64,000 nt of DNA from Laedolimicola ammoniilytica. Lineage in GTDB: Bacteria; Bacillota; Clostridia; Lachnospirales; Lachnospiraceae. Position numbers and translations under genes: made by a program. The notes below the pieces were generated by a model that worked only from the letters and a program-made list of their open reading frames with translations, was not told where the DNA came from and did no database searches. Of this stretch, positions 41,949 through 50,657 are shown piece by piece (the first letter of the stretch is position 1; every line of letters starts with the position of its first letter). The stretch is from positions 1 to 64,000 of the forward strand of contig NZ_JAOQKC010000018.1 of assembly GCF_025567165.1 (NCBI RefSeq). The letters run 5' to 3'.

Positions 41949-42709
41949 GCGTGGATATCAATGAAGTGATGCGGCTGGTCCGTGAGACCAGACAGTTTGT
42001 GGAAAACCGGGATATGGCGGGCCATGTGAAGGTCAAGGGTCTGGCGGACTATGTGACTCAGGTGGACACGAATATCCAGAATTTTCTGCGGGAGAAGCTG
42101 GGCGAGCTGGCGCCGGAAATCGAATTTCTCGGAGAGGAGGACGGACTTCACGCTATGAAGGGCGATACCTTCTGGATTCTGGATCCGATAGATGGCACTA
42201 CGAATCTGGTGCATGATTATCAGCACAGTACCGTATCTCTGGGACTCTATAGCAAAGGTGAGATTATCCTGGGCGTGATTTATGATCCGTTCCGGGAGGA
42301 AATGTTCTATGCCGAGAAGGGCAAGGGAAGCTTCGTCAATGGCCGTCCCATCCATGTGGCCAAGGCGGAGAACCTGGGGCAGACCATCATTGCCATTGGA
42401 ACAGCTCCCTATCAGAAGGAGCTGGCACCGCAGAATTTCGCCTGCTTCCAGAGGGTTTTCGAAAAGTGTGAGGATATCCGCAGAACCGGTTCTGCAGCCA
42501 TGGATCTGGCTTATACGGCGGCCGGCCGGCTCGGAGGATATTTTGAAGCCAGGCTGCAGCCCTGGGATTTCGCGGCAGGAATGCTGATTCTGACAGAGGC
42601 GGGTGGGAAGATTACCCGTTATGACGGCTCGCAGGTGAATCCGGTGGAGCCGGGCGGTATCGTGGCGACCAACGGAAAGCTCCATGAGGAGCTGCGGGCG
42701 CTGCTGTAA
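41945..42709 (+). CDS. suhB: Inositol monophosphatase family phosphatase
   Basis: 254 residues. Metal motifs: EEDG (about 61-64), DPIDGTTN (about 80-87) and WDFAAG near 206. Member of the FIG superfamily, Mg-dependent, Li-sensitive phosphatases acting on inositol phosphates, fructose bisphosphate or related substrates. It ends an operon with a strong terminator. Actual substrate is unknown. Confidence 0.92.
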   Translation: MSVDINEVMRLVRETRQFVENRDMAGHVKVKGLADYVTQVDTNIQNFLREKLGELAPEIEFLGEEDGLHAMKGDTFWILDPIDGTTNLVHDYQHSTVSLGLYSKGEIILGVIYDPFREEMFYAEKGKGSFVNGRPIHVAKAENLGQTIIAIGTAPYQKELAPQNFACFQRVFEKCEDIRRTGSAAMDLAYTAAGRLGGYFEARLQPWDFAAGMLILTEAGGKITRYDGSQVNPVEPGGIVATNGKLHEELRALL

Positions 42710-42746
42710 AAAAGAAAACACGCAGAAGAGACAGAGAGAAAAAATG

Positions 42747-42786
42747 GCAGGTGTACACTCCATGTGGAGGTACACCTGCTATTTTT
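42747..42786 (+). terminator. Terminator of the phosphatase operon
   Basis: A 10-bp stem GCAGGTGTAC/GTACACCTGC with an extra inner CTCCA/TGGAG stem, followed by TATTTTTG. Confidence 0.9.
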
Positions 42787-42858
42787 GTGCAAAACAGCAG
42801 GTGAAACGGTGCTTTTTTGCATGATTGTATTACGAAAAAACAAGAACTTCCGGCCGTA

Positions 42859-42887
42859 TTGAAATGAGGATGTGCAAAATGTATAAT
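42859..42887 (+). promoter_or_regulatory. Promoter of the ascorbate-type PTS operon
   Basis: TTGAAA, 17 bases, TATAAT, about 50 bases before the regulator start. Confidence 0.75.
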
Positions 42888-42937
42888 AACATCATCGAAA
42901 GAAAACAAGACAAAACCACAGGCCGACAGGGATGGAT

Positions 42938-45082
42938 ATGTTATCAAATCGAAATGAAAGAATACTGCAAATTTTATATAGAGCAAACGGTTTTGTAACA
43001 AGTCATGAAATCGCAGAGCAGTTGGGGATCAGTGTCCGGACGGTGCAGTACACCCTTCGGGATCTGGAGGACTGGGCCAGGAAAGAACAGGTTCGGCAGG
43101 AAATCAAGCCGAAGCTGGGTATCCGGCTTCTGGATAAGGAAAAGGCGGTCGGCTTCTTCACCCAGACAGCGGAGCAAAATGAAAATTTTCTGTCCGGGGA
43201 GACACGGGTCTGGATTTCCATTCTGTCTGTCCTGAACGGTATCGATGGCACCCGGGTGGTGACCCTGATGCAGAAATTTCAGGCGTCGAAGACAACGGTA
43301 CTGAAGGATCTGGCAAAGGCGGAGAGCTATTTTGAGGAGCGCTCCCTGAAGCTTCAACGAACCAGAAACGGACTTTTACTTCCACTGGAAGAAAAAGCCA
43401 GAAGGAAGGAAATGCTGGAAGTCATTCATCGGAATTTCCCGGTGGAGGCGCTGGCGGAATACATTTTTTCCTCGGATTATACACTGGTCAGCCATTCGGG
43501 AAACGAACGGCAGAAAGCCATCTGGAATTTTTTTGATATGCATAAGCTGAAAGAGCTGAAGGAAGGGATGTATTATATACTGGAAGCGTTGGGAATGCAG
43601 TTTGGTGACATGGCCTTTATCGATAATCTGCTGTGGGTTCTGATTACCCTTGGCAGAGTCCAGAAGGGACAGTATCTCCCGCGGGATGAAAAGGCGGATC
43701 CGGACAGATTTCCGACCGAATACCGTGTAGTTCAGGAGACAATTCAGTCGCTGGAACAAAAATACAGGTTACAGTTTCCGGAACAGGAGGTGCGCTATCT
43801 GGCTTATCGAATAGCAGTCTCCCAGAAGGCCGGAAACGCAGAGACAGGGAGCAGATGCTTTGTCAATGAATTTCTGGAAATCCTGAATGATATTTGCAGA
43901 AAAGAATTCAACCGTTCACTTTCGGAAAATCCGGAAGTGGTCCAGAACCTGAAGATCCATCTGCAGATGGCACTGCAGCGGGCCAGATATGGAATTACAT
44001 CCTACAATCCGCTGCTGGATAAAATAAGAACTCAGTATCCCATGAGTTATCTGATCAGTGAGACAGCCGCGCACTCCTTTGAACGACAGAAGCAGGTTCA
44101 GCTTTCAGCGGACGAGGTGGCTTACATTGCCACTTATGTAGAACTTGCTCTGGGGGAACTGGAGGAGAGAGAAAACAGTAAAATCTACCGAGCTGTGGTG
44201 GTCTGTAGTATGGGCTTTGCCACATCGAAGATTTTGAGCCTCAAGATAGAAAATGAGTTTCCGAACATCCGGGTGATCGATCAGCTGTCCGTGGCGCTGA
44301 TTCCGCGCTATGATTTTACGGCCATCGATCTGGTATTTTCCACCGTGGATGTGCGGGTCATGCTGGCAAAGCCGATGCTGCTGATCAATCCCATGCTGAC
44401 AGGGGAGGATGTCCGCAGAATCAATGAATATCTGCTGGCGGACAGCGGTGAAAAGTTGAAAAAGATGCAATATCAGCAGATTCTTGAGCTGTTGAATCGA
44501 AAAGAGGCTGCCGACAAGAATGAGGTGGCCAGGGGAATCCGATCCATTATGGGAATTACCGGAGGAGAATCGAAGCTGAAGACACTCCTGGAGCTGATGC
44601 CGCAGAAATTCTGCCAGGCGGGCGTCGAAGCAGAAACTTGGGAGGAGGGTGTATGGATTGCGGCGGAGCCGCTGATCCGGGAACAGTACATTCGGGAATC
44701 CTATATCTGCGAGATTATTCGTGTGAACAGGGAATACAATAATTTTTACCTCATGGGGGAAGAGCTTTCCATGCCCCATGCGGCGCCTTCCGCAGGTGTT
44801 CTGCGTCTGGCCTTTTCCATGGCCACGCTGAAAAAGCCGGTGAAGGTACCCGCGAGAAACGGGAAGACAGCGGAAGTCCGCGTGATTCTGATTCTTGCGG
44901 CAGTGGATACGAAGCAGCATGCCGGAGCCTTGGAAGAAGTGGCAGATATTTTTGACCGGCAGGATGCAGTGGAACGATTGTTAAATTCTCAGAGCTCAGA
45001 GAATTTATATAAAGTATTCCAAGAAATATCCGGAAATTTCTTGGATGCGGAAATGAAGAAAACGGAGGATACAAAATGGTAA
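42938..45082 (+). CDS. PRD-containing transcriptional activator/antiterminator with EIIB and EIIA domains
   Basis: 714 residues, BglG/MtlR-type. HTH near 10-50 (EIAEQLGISVRTVQYTL), two PRD regions at about 180-400, EIIB-like domain with C423 in VVCSMGFATSK, and EIIA-like domain with H614 in SMPHAAP. Regulation is by phosphorylation through the PTS. ATG 42938 is preferred to ATG 42932, because the AGGGATGG site would overlap the latter. It overlaps the EIIB gene by seven bases and likely controls this operon. MtlR/UlaR-type activation of transcription is more likely than RNA antitermination. Confidence 0.9.
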   Translation: MLSNRNERILQILYRANGFVTSHEIAEQLGISVRTVQYTLRDLEDWARKEQVRQEIKPKLGIRLLDKEKAVGFFTQTAEQNENFLSGETRVWISILSVLNGIDGTRVVTLMQKFQASKTTVLKDLAKAESYFEERSLKLQRTRNGLLLPLEEKARRKEMLEVIHRNFPVEALAEYIFSSDYTLVSHSGNERQKAIWNFFDMHKLKELKEGMYYILEALGMQFGDMAFIDNLLWVLITLGRVQKGQYLPRDEKADPDRFPTEYRVVQETIQSLEQKYRLQFPEQEVRYLAYRIAVSQKAGNAETGSRCFVNEFLEILNDICRKEFNRSLSENPEVVQNLKIHLQMALQRARYGITSYNPLLDKIRTQYPMSYLISETAAHSFERQKQVQLSADEVAYIATYVELALGELEERENSKIYRAVVVCSMGFATSKILSLKIENEFPNIRVIDQLSVALIPRYDFTAIDLVFSTVDVRVMLAKPMLLINPMLTGEDVRRINEYLLADSGEKLKKMQYQQILELLNRKEAADKNEVARGIRSIMGITGGESKLKTLLELMPQKFCQAGVEAETWEEGVWIAAEPLIREQYIRESYICEIIRVNREYNNFYLMGEELSMPHAAPSAGVLRLAFSMATLKKPVKVPARNGKTAEVRVILILAAVDTKQHAGALEEVADIFDRQDAVERLLNSQSSENLYKVFQEISGNFLDAEMKKTEDTKW

Positions 45083-45354
45083 ATGTATTATGTGTCTGCG
45101 CGGTTGGCGTAGGCTCCAGTCTGATGCTGAAAATGAATGCGGAGAAGGTATTACAGTCCAAGGGCTTTGAAGTGCATGCGGAGAACACCAATGTGACGGG
45201 AGCAGGCGGCATGAGCTGCGATATCCTGGTAACGACGCCGGACGTCTACGGAAATATCCGGAACTGTACGGCAAAGCATGTGATTCTGATGGAAAATATG
45301 GTAAGCAAGCGGGAGCTGGATGAGAAGATTTCAGCCATCGTGGGCGAACTGTAG
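45076..45354 (+). CDS. PTS EIIB, ascorbate/galactitol-type
   Basis: 92 residues. Phosphocysteine C8 lies in the VCAVGVGSSLM loop, the usual C-x-x-G-x-G-S-S pattern of lactose/ascorbate/galactitol EIIB. The C-terminal helices complete a small soluble protein. It overlaps the regulator by seven bases and precedes the EIIC gene by 31 bases. It takes phosphate from EIIA (46676) and passes it to the sugar at EIIC. Confidence 0.9.
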   Translation: MVNVLCVCAVGVGSSLMLKMNAEKVLQSKGFEVHAENTNVTGAGGMSCDILVTTPDVYGNIRNCTAKHVILMENMVSKRELDEKISAIVGEL

Positions 45355-45385
45355 GAAAGGTGTAGTAAAACAGGGGGATTTATTT

Positions 45386-46657
45386 ATGGCAGTTTTAAAT
45401 TTTATATCGACACAGATATTCGGAAACGCGGGCGTTCTGTTTGGTCTTATCGTACTGGCCGGACTGGTGATCCGCAAAAAATCAGTCAGTGACATTATCT
45501 CGGGAACGGTAAAAGCAATTGCAGGTTACTATGTACTCTGTGCAGGCTGCAACGTGCTGCAAGAAGCCATCAACCCGGTTGTGGCCTGGATTCAGCAGGT
45601 CATCGGAGTAGAAGGTGTACAGCCTCAGGAGTTTGTGGTACAGGGCGTTGTCATGAAGGAGTATGCGGGACAGGTTGGTCTTGCAGTTGTAATCGGCTTC
45701 ATCCTGAATATTATTCTGGCCAAGGTGACGAAGTATAAAAATATCGCGATCACCGGCCATCTGATGCTGCACTGGTCCGCATGGATCGTGGGCATGGTGG
45801 CGGCGACCAGTCTGCCCATGTGGGCGGTGGTAGTTCTCTCCGGCGTTATCTGCGGTCTGCAGTACTGGTTGTCCCCGACGATTATCGGATACTTTATGCG
45901 GAAATCCGGAAAGATGACAGACGAGTACTCCGTATACTGTCATGAAGTGACAGGTATCGCGTTTGCCAGCTGGTTTGGAAAGCTTATTGGCAATCCGGAG
46001 AAGAACTGTAAGGATATGAACCTTCCGAAATCTATTGAGTTTTTCCGCGATTCCACAGTAAGTATGGCAGTTCTGACTGCTATCGTATGGTTTATCGTGG
46101 GACTGATTGCAGGACCGGATGCAGTGCAGGCCACAGCAGGAAGCACCAACTGGATTATTTATCTGCTGCTTCTGGGCATCCAGTTCTCCGCAGGACTTGT
46201 TACCCTGCTTCTGGGTGTGCGGATGCTGATTGCGGAGCTGGTTCCGGCTTTCGAAGGTATCGCGGAGAAATTCGTACCGGGCGCTGTGCCGGGTCTGGAT
46301 TATCCTACTGTATTTGCTTTTTCACAGAACGCGGTCTTTATTGGATTTATCTTTAATGTACTGGGCGGCGTAGTTGCAACCATCGTCATGGTAGCATGCC
46401 ATATGCCGATTATCATTCTGCCTGCTATCTGGATTAACTTCTGGCAGGGCGGTATCATGGGTGTATTCGCAGACTGCTACGGCGGAAGACGAGCCGTTAT
46501 TATCACGACCTTTATTGCAGGCTTTGTATCTGCCTTCGGCTGGATGTTCATCTATCCGCTGCAGGGCGTGGCAGCAGGCTGCGGAAGCGTCTACAACTAT
46601 ACGGACAGTGCAACCTACGGCGCATTGCTGGCATGGTTGATTCATCTGATTCCGTAA
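45386..46657 (+). CDS. PTS EIIC, ascorbate family (SgaT/UlaA-like)
   Basis: 423 residues, about 10 membrane segments, UlaA/SgaT-like family: FGNAGVLFGLIVLAGLVIRKK, then KNIAITGHLMLHWSAW and the long C-terminal TM block. These permeases carry L-ascorbate and possibly related sugar acids. ATG 45386 is chosen because AGGGGG precedes it; frame upstream is open into the EIIB end. It shares an operon with an aldolase-like lyase, so the substrate may be a sugar acid other than ascorbate. Confidence 0.92.
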   Translation: MAVLNFISTQIFGNAGVLFGLIVLAGLVIRKKSVSDIISGTVKAIAGYYVLCAGCNVLQEAINPVVAWIQQVIGVEGVQPQEFVVQGVVMKEYAGQVGLAVVIGFILNIILAKVTKYKNIAITGHLMLHWSAWIVGMVAATSLPMWAVVVLSGVICGLQYWLSPTIIGYFMRKSGKMTDEYSVYCHEVTGIAFASWFGKLIGNPEKNCKDMNLPKSIEFFRDSTVSMAVLTAIVWFIVGLIAGPDAVQATAGSTNWIIYLLLLGIQFSAGLVTLLLGVRMLIAELVPAFEGIAEKFVPGAVPGLDYPTVFAFSQNAVFIGFIFNVLGGVVATIVMVACHMPIIILPAIWINFWQGGIMGVFADCYGGRRAVIITTFIAGFVSAFGWMFIYPLQGVAAGCGSVYNYTDSATYGALLAWLIHLIP

Positions 46658-46675
46658 ACGGAGGAGACAAAAAAC

Positions 46676-47134
46676 ATGTTGTACGAACTGCTGAGCCAGA
46701 ACCTGGTAAGAGTAAATGTAAAGACAGCGGATCGGGAGGACGCCATACGGAAGGTGGGCGCCATGATGGTGGAAAACGGCTTTGTGGAGCCCTCCTATGT
46801 GGATGGCATGTGTAAAGTGGCGGCTGAGATGCCGGGCTACATCGTGATTACCGACGGTGTGGCCATGCCACACGCACGGCCTGAGTGCGGCGCAAAGAAG
46901 GTCTGCGCGGCGCTGATGACCCTGGAGAAGCCGGTTCCCTTTGGAAATGAGGCCCATGATCCAGTCAAGCTGCTGATTGCGATAGCGGCTGTGGATAACA
47001 GCTCGCATATTGATTTGATACAGAATATTGCGACGATTTTTGACTGCGAGGAAGTGGTGGAGCAGTTGAAAAATAGTAAGACAGAACAGGAAATTTTGAA
47101 AATTATCAGAGAAAATGCAGGAGGAAATGAATAA
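46676..47134 (+). CDS. PTS EIIA, mannitol/fructose/ascorbate-type
   Basis: 152 residues, PTS EIIA type 2. Active histidine H66 in VAMPHARPE. It accepts phosphate from HPr and passes it to the EIIB at 45076. It is 18 bases after EIIC and ends one base before the lyase gene, so all are cotranscribed. A complete EIIA/B/C set is thus present as separate proteins. Confidence 0.93.
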   Translation: MLYELLSQNLVRVNVKTADREDAIRKVGAMMVENGFVEPSYVDGMCKVAAEMPGYIVITDGVAMPHARPECGAKKVCAALMTLEKPVPFGNEAHDPVKLLIAIAAVDNSSHIDLIQNIATIFDCEEVVEQLKNSKTEQEILKIIRENAGGNE

Positions 47135-48016
47135 ATGTTCAGAATGAAGGGCGTTGTACCGCCGATGATTACACCATTTACCGCAGAAGGGGAGCTGGAT
47201 GTGCCGGGACTTCGGAAGCTGGTTCAGTTTCTGCGTGATCGGGTGGACGGTCTGTTTATCTGTGGCTCCTACGGAGCAGGGGCGCTGATGACGCTGGAGG
47301 AGCGGAAAACTGTGGCGGAGGTGACCATAGAAGAGGTGGCTGGTAAGATTCCGGTGGTCGTAATGGTGGGAACTACCAACAACCGGGACAGCATTGAGCT
47401 GGCAAAGCATGCGGAAAAAGCCGGAGCGGCCGCAGTGGCTGCAGTGGGTCCCTATTATTTTAAACATAATATGCTGGATGTGGAAGAATTCTATACAGAC
47501 CTCATCGAGAGCGTGCGGATTCCGGTCTATCTCTATGACAATCCGGGATTCCAGGGATATGAGATCTCCATTGAGACCGTGCAGAAGCTGAAGGCCAAGG
47601 GATTGGCCGGTGTGAAGGACGCCACCTTCGATATCCTGAAATACGCAAAGTATGAACGGCTTCTGAAGGATGAAAACTTTGATGTGGCCCTGGGCACAGA
47701 GGCCATGTGGCTTTCCGCGCGGGTGCTTGGCTGCGAGGCTTATATTCCCGGCATCGCCAACGCATTTCCGGAGATCTGCAAAAAGATGTACCAGGAGGGA
47801 ATGGAAGGGCGGTATGAAGAATGCCGTACGACTCAGTTCCAGGTCAACAAAATGCGGGATATTATGTATCTGGCGAAATCCACGCAGCTGGCTATTTACG
47901 CCATGCTGGAGATCCGGGGCATTGTAACCTGCTATCCGAGAAAGCCTTTTGTTCCGGCTTCTGAGCAGGAAAAAGAGAATATCCGGGCAGCATTAAAAGA
48001 ACAGGGGATGATCTGA
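47135..48016 (+). CDS. DHDPS/N-acetylneuraminate lyase family aldolase
   Basis: 293 residues, (beta/alpha)8 class I aldolase. Schiff-base K161 in GVKDATFD, Y134 in YLYDNPGF, and the GSYGAGALMTLEER segment, which replaces the usual GTTGE of DHDPS. Members split 2-keto-3-deoxy sugar acids, N-acetylneuraminate or 4-hydroxy-2-oxo acids. In a PTS operon a sugar-acid role is likely. ATG 47144 is an alternative start. The DHDPS name should not be used, as lysine synthesis is not indicated here. Confidence 0.88.
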   Translation: MFRMKGVVPPMITPFTAEGELDVPGLRKLVQFLRDRVDGLFICGSYGAGALMTLEERKTVAEVTIEEVAGKIPVVVMVGTTNNRDSIELAKHAEKAGAAAVAAVGPYYFKHNMLDVEEFYTDLIESVRIPVYLYDNPGFQGYEISIETVQKLKAKGLAGVKDATFDILKYAKYERLLKDENFDVALGTEAMWLSARVLGCEAYIPGIANAFPEICKKMYQEGMEGRYEECRTTQFQVNKMRDIMYLAKSTQLAIYAMLEIRGIVTCYPRKPFVPASEQEKENIRAALKEQGMI

Positions 48017-48017
48017 A

Positions 48018-48644
48018 ATGAAAATTATGGATATATCGGTGGCCTTTCAGGAAGGCATGATGAAATACCCGTCGCTGCTTCCTTTTGAGAGAAAGTGGCT
48101 GAGAAGTTTTGAAAACGGCGATCAGAATCAGGTGTCCTACATCCAGTCGCCCTCCCACAATGGGACGCATCTGGATGCGCCGAGCCATTACATAAAGGGT
48201 GGCAAGACCATGGATGATATTCCGCTTGACAGATTCTATGGAACCTGTCAGGTGATCGAAATTCCGGCGGATCAGAAGGCAGTAACCAGAGAGTTTCTGA
48301 AAGGAGTTTCTTTGCAGGCAGATAAAGTCCTTTTGAAGACTACAAACTGCATTTCCAGGATGGAAGAGTTTGCGGAGGATTATGTATATCTGGATGCGGA
48401 CGGAGCGAAATATCTGGTGGAACAGGGTGTCCGGCTGGTAGGCGTGGATTATGTGAGTGTGGACGCGAGGGTAGCGCCGGAGAAGCCCACTCACCATATG
48501 CTTCTGGAAAATGAGGTTATCATACTGGAATGCGCAAATCTGAAGGATGTGGAGCCGGGAATCTATACGCTGGCCGCGTTCCCGCTCAAGGTAACCGGCG
48601 CAGAGGGCGCGTTTTGCAGAGCGATATTGATGCAGGAGGAATAA
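48018..48644 (+). CDS. Cyclase family hydrolase
   Basis: 208 residues, cyclase/arylformamidase family, the shorter of two in the window. Metal motif HNGTHLDAPSHY near 51-62, with the leading histidine present, unlike the 9074 protein, and THHMLLENEV later. A metal-dependent hydrolase of amide, ester or lactone bonds. It sits one base after the aldolase and nine bases before a reductase. It could open a lactone produced from the PTS substrate. Kynurenine formamidase is unlikely here. Confidence 0.85.
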   Translation: MKIMDISVAFQEGMMKYPSLLPFERKWLRSFENGDQNQVSYIQSPSHNGTHLDAPSHYIKGGKTMDDIPLDRFYGTCQVIEIPADQKAVTREFLKGVSLQADKVLLKTTNCISRMEEFAEDYVYLDADGAKYLVEQGVRLVGVDYVSVDARVAPEKPTHHMLLENEVIILECANLKDVEPGIYTLAAFPLKVTGAEGAFCRAILMQEE

Positions 48645-48652
48645 AGACAGAT

Positions 48653-49522
48653 ATGAGAGTAGTTGTATTTGGCGCCACAGGTCTGTGTGGAGAAGAAATT
48701 GCGGATGTATTTGAGACCAGACATGAAGTTATCCGTTTTAAAGGACACAGGGACGGCGATATTTCCAATTTATTTGAGATACAGAAAAAACTGGAGCCCA
48801 TGAAGCCGGATCTGATTATCAACGCGACCGGCTACCGCCATCCAGATAACTGCAAAAAGAACCGGGATATCGCAGTGCGGATCAATACGCTGGGACCGAA
48901 AAACCTGGCGCTGCTGGCCGAAAAAATGGGCTGTGATTTTATGCAGATAAGTTCTGATTCCGTGTTCAGCGGAGATACCAAGTGGCCTTATTCGGAATTT
49001 GATATTCCGGATCCCAACAATATCTATGGACAGACCAAGTATCTGGCGGAGAGAGCGATCGCGGCCGTGTGCAGGCATCACTACATTATCCGGGTTCCCA
49101 TGCTGTTCGGCTTTAAGGGAAAACCAGAGGAAAATCTGATGTTCCAGACTTGGGAAAATATGAAAAATCATGTGCGGATGGACGCGGCCACAGATCAGAT
49201 CTGCAATCCCACCTATACTAAGGATGCGGCAGAGTGCATGATGAAGGTGGCAGAATCCGGCATGTACGGTACCTATCACATCAGCAATGAGGGGCTGGGT
49301 TCCCGTTATGACCTACTGTGCGAATTCGCGCGGATTGCGGGACTTCCCCATGATGACATTCTGACCTCCAATTCAGAAGTAAAGTATGACAAGCGGTCTA
49401 CATACACGGCATTCAATGCCATTGCCTTTAAGGGCACGTTCGGGGTCGAACTGGAGGAATGGCACACGGCGATTCGGAGGATGTACAGAGATTATGAAGA
49501 ATACAAAAAGAACGGTCATTGA
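48653..49522 (+). CDS. NAD(P)-dependent RmlD-like reductase
   Basis: 289 residues, extended SDR of the RmlD (dTDP-4-dehydrorhamnose reductase-like) kind. N-terminal FGATGLCGEEI binds NAD(P). The catalytic set is S near SSDSVFSG and Y-x3-K in YGQTKYLAERAI. ATG 48653 follows GCAGGAGGA. It overlaps the YjbQ gene by 29 bases. No other dTDP-sugar gene is nearby, so reduction of a keto-sugar product from this operon is more plausible than rhamnose synthesis. Confidence 0.85.
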   Translation: MRVVVFGATGLCGEEIADVFETRHEVIRFKGHRDGDISNLFEIQKKLEPMKPDLIINATGYRHPDNCKKNRDIAVRINTLGPKNLALLAEKMGCDFMQISSDSVFSGDTKWPYSEFDIPDPNNIYGQTKYLAERAIAAVCRHHYIIRVPMLFGFKGKPEENLMFQTWENMKNHVRMDAATDQICNPTYTKDAAECMMKVAESGMYGTYHISNEGLGSRYDLLCEFARIAGLPHDDILTSNSEVKYDKRSTYTAFNAIAFKGTFGVELEEWHTAIRRMYRDYEEYKKNGH

Positions 49523-49895
49523 AGTACAGTCGGACGCTAGAACTGGATTTTATGACGCGACAGAAGCGATCGCAGCCTGGGCGTCCGGGCAGAAAGGCAG
49601 CCTGTTGCATCTGTTCCTGCCGCACACTACGGCAGCCCTGGTGATCAGCGATAAGATGGACACGGTATCCAGAGATGTGGATATGCTCCTGGGAACGATT
49701 TTTCCGGAAAAGGGATCTTACGTGCATCGCTCGCCGAATTCTGATGCCCATGCAAAATCTGTGGTCTGCGGCTGTGAGCTGACGATTCCGCTGGAAGAGG
49801 GAAGGCTACTGCTTGGAGAGTGGCAGAGAGTTTTCGTGGTGGAGGGCGACGGCCCGGGAAAGACCAGAAAAATTATTTGCACCATAACAGAATAA
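49494..49895 (+). CDS. yjbQ: YjbQ family protein
   Basis: 133 residues, YjbQ (UPF0047) family: HLFLPHTTAALVISD, then GSYVHRSPNSDAHAKSV and the C-terminal RVFVVEGDGPGKTRKI. Members may have thiamine-phosphate-synthase-like side activity, but the role is unsettled. It overlaps the reductase by 29 bases, so it is translationally coupled to the sugar operon, an unusual setting. It ends at a strong terminator. Confidence 0.9.
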   Translation: MKNTKRTVIEVQSDARTGFYDATEAIAAWASGQKGSLLHLFLPHTTAALVISDKMDTVSRDVDMLLGTIFPEKGSYVHRSPNSDAHAKSVVCGCELTIPLEEGRLLLGEWQRVFVVEGDGPGKTRKIICTITE

Positions 49896-49941
49896 AAAGA
49901 AAGCACGAAGCGGAGAAAGAACCGTTTCGTGCTTTCTTTTT
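49894..49941 (+). terminator. Terminator of the ascorbate-type operon
   Basis: A 20-bp stem with one G-U, arms 49894-49913 and 49922-49941, ending in a T run. The repeat cluster begins at its last base. Confidence 0.93.
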
Positions 49942-50077
49942 ATGGAATAGGAAATTCCGATAGAATTCCCTATTCCATAAAAGCAAGCAGAGCTTGCAAA
50001 GATGCGCACTTGGCGCAATGGTAGATGGTTGCTGAAGCAACCGCGCCTTGGCGCGAGAATGTGTCAATGAGACATTC
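49941..50077. repeat. Cluster of six short hairpins
   Basis: Six adjacent stems: TATGGAATAGG/CCTATTCCATA (49941-49979), GCAAGC/GCTTGC (49983-49997), TGCGC/GCGCA (50003-50017), GGTTGC/GCAACC (50027-50042), CGCGCC/GGCGCG (50042-50055) and GAATGT/ACATTC (50057-50077). They fill the gap between the YjbQ gene and luxS and have no coding capacity. Confidence 0.75.
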
Positions 50078-50081
50078 TTTC

Positions 50082-50561
50082 TTATTCCGGATATACCAGC
50101 CGCTCCTCTTTGATATCATAGAGCACATTTTCCAGATATTTTTTTGCCAGGTACTTCGCCATCGGCAGATTCATATCCAGATAATTGCCGCAGTCTTTTG
50201 CGCTGGCGCCGGGAACGTCGCCCTCGAAATCCCGGATGAATTCCCACATTTCGATCATCAGCGGAACGATATCCTTCGACTCATAATCACCGGTCAGCAG
50301 GAGATAAAAACCGGTACGGCAGCCCATAGGTCCGAAGTAGACCGTTTTGGAGCCGTAGTCCTTGTGATTACGTAAGAAGGTAGCGGCCAGATGTTCAATG
50401 GTGTGCATCTCAGCAGTGTTCATGACCGGCTCCTCGTTGGGGCTGGTGAGGCGCAGATCAAAGGTAGTAACGACGGTTCCGCCCACCGGATCCTTTCGTG
50501 ACACATAGACGCCGGGCTGAAGCAGCAAATGATTGATGGTAAAACTTGTTATTTTCTCCAT
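50082..50561 (-). CDS. luxS: S-ribosylhomocysteine lyase LuxS
   Basis: 159 residues. Metal-binding H53 and H57 in MHTIEH, catalytic C81 in PMGCRTG, and a third metal ligand Cys in AKDCGNY. It cleaves S-ribosylhomocysteine to homocysteine and DPD, the AI-2 precursor, in the activated methyl cycle. ATG 50561 (MEKITSF) is the family start; the open frame further upstream crosses the divergent AT-rich promoter region. The hairpin cluster lies after its stop. Confidence 0.96.
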   Translation of the reverse strand: MEKITSFTINHLLLQPGVYVSRKDPVGGTVVTTFDLRLTSPNEEPVMNTAEMHTIEHLAATFLRNHKDYGSKTVYFGPMGCRTGFYLLLTGDYESKDIVPLMIEMWEFIRDFEGDVPGASAKDCGNYLDMNLPMAKYLAKKYLENVLYDIKEERLVYPE

Positions 50562-50657
50562 AAAAAACAGATTTCCCTTCGTATTTTTTGTTAAAATGTG
50601 ATATAATATAATAAATACATGTTTCAGTATATCACAGAAGCCAAGAAAAGAAAAGGG

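Noticed and set aside
47135..48016. Calling the aldolase dapA
   Set aside because: The substrate loop differs from DHDPS and the gene is inside a PTS operon, so lysine synthesis is unlikely.
49941..50077. CRISPR-like array
   Set aside because: The stems differ from each other in sequence and there are no direct repeats with equal spacers.
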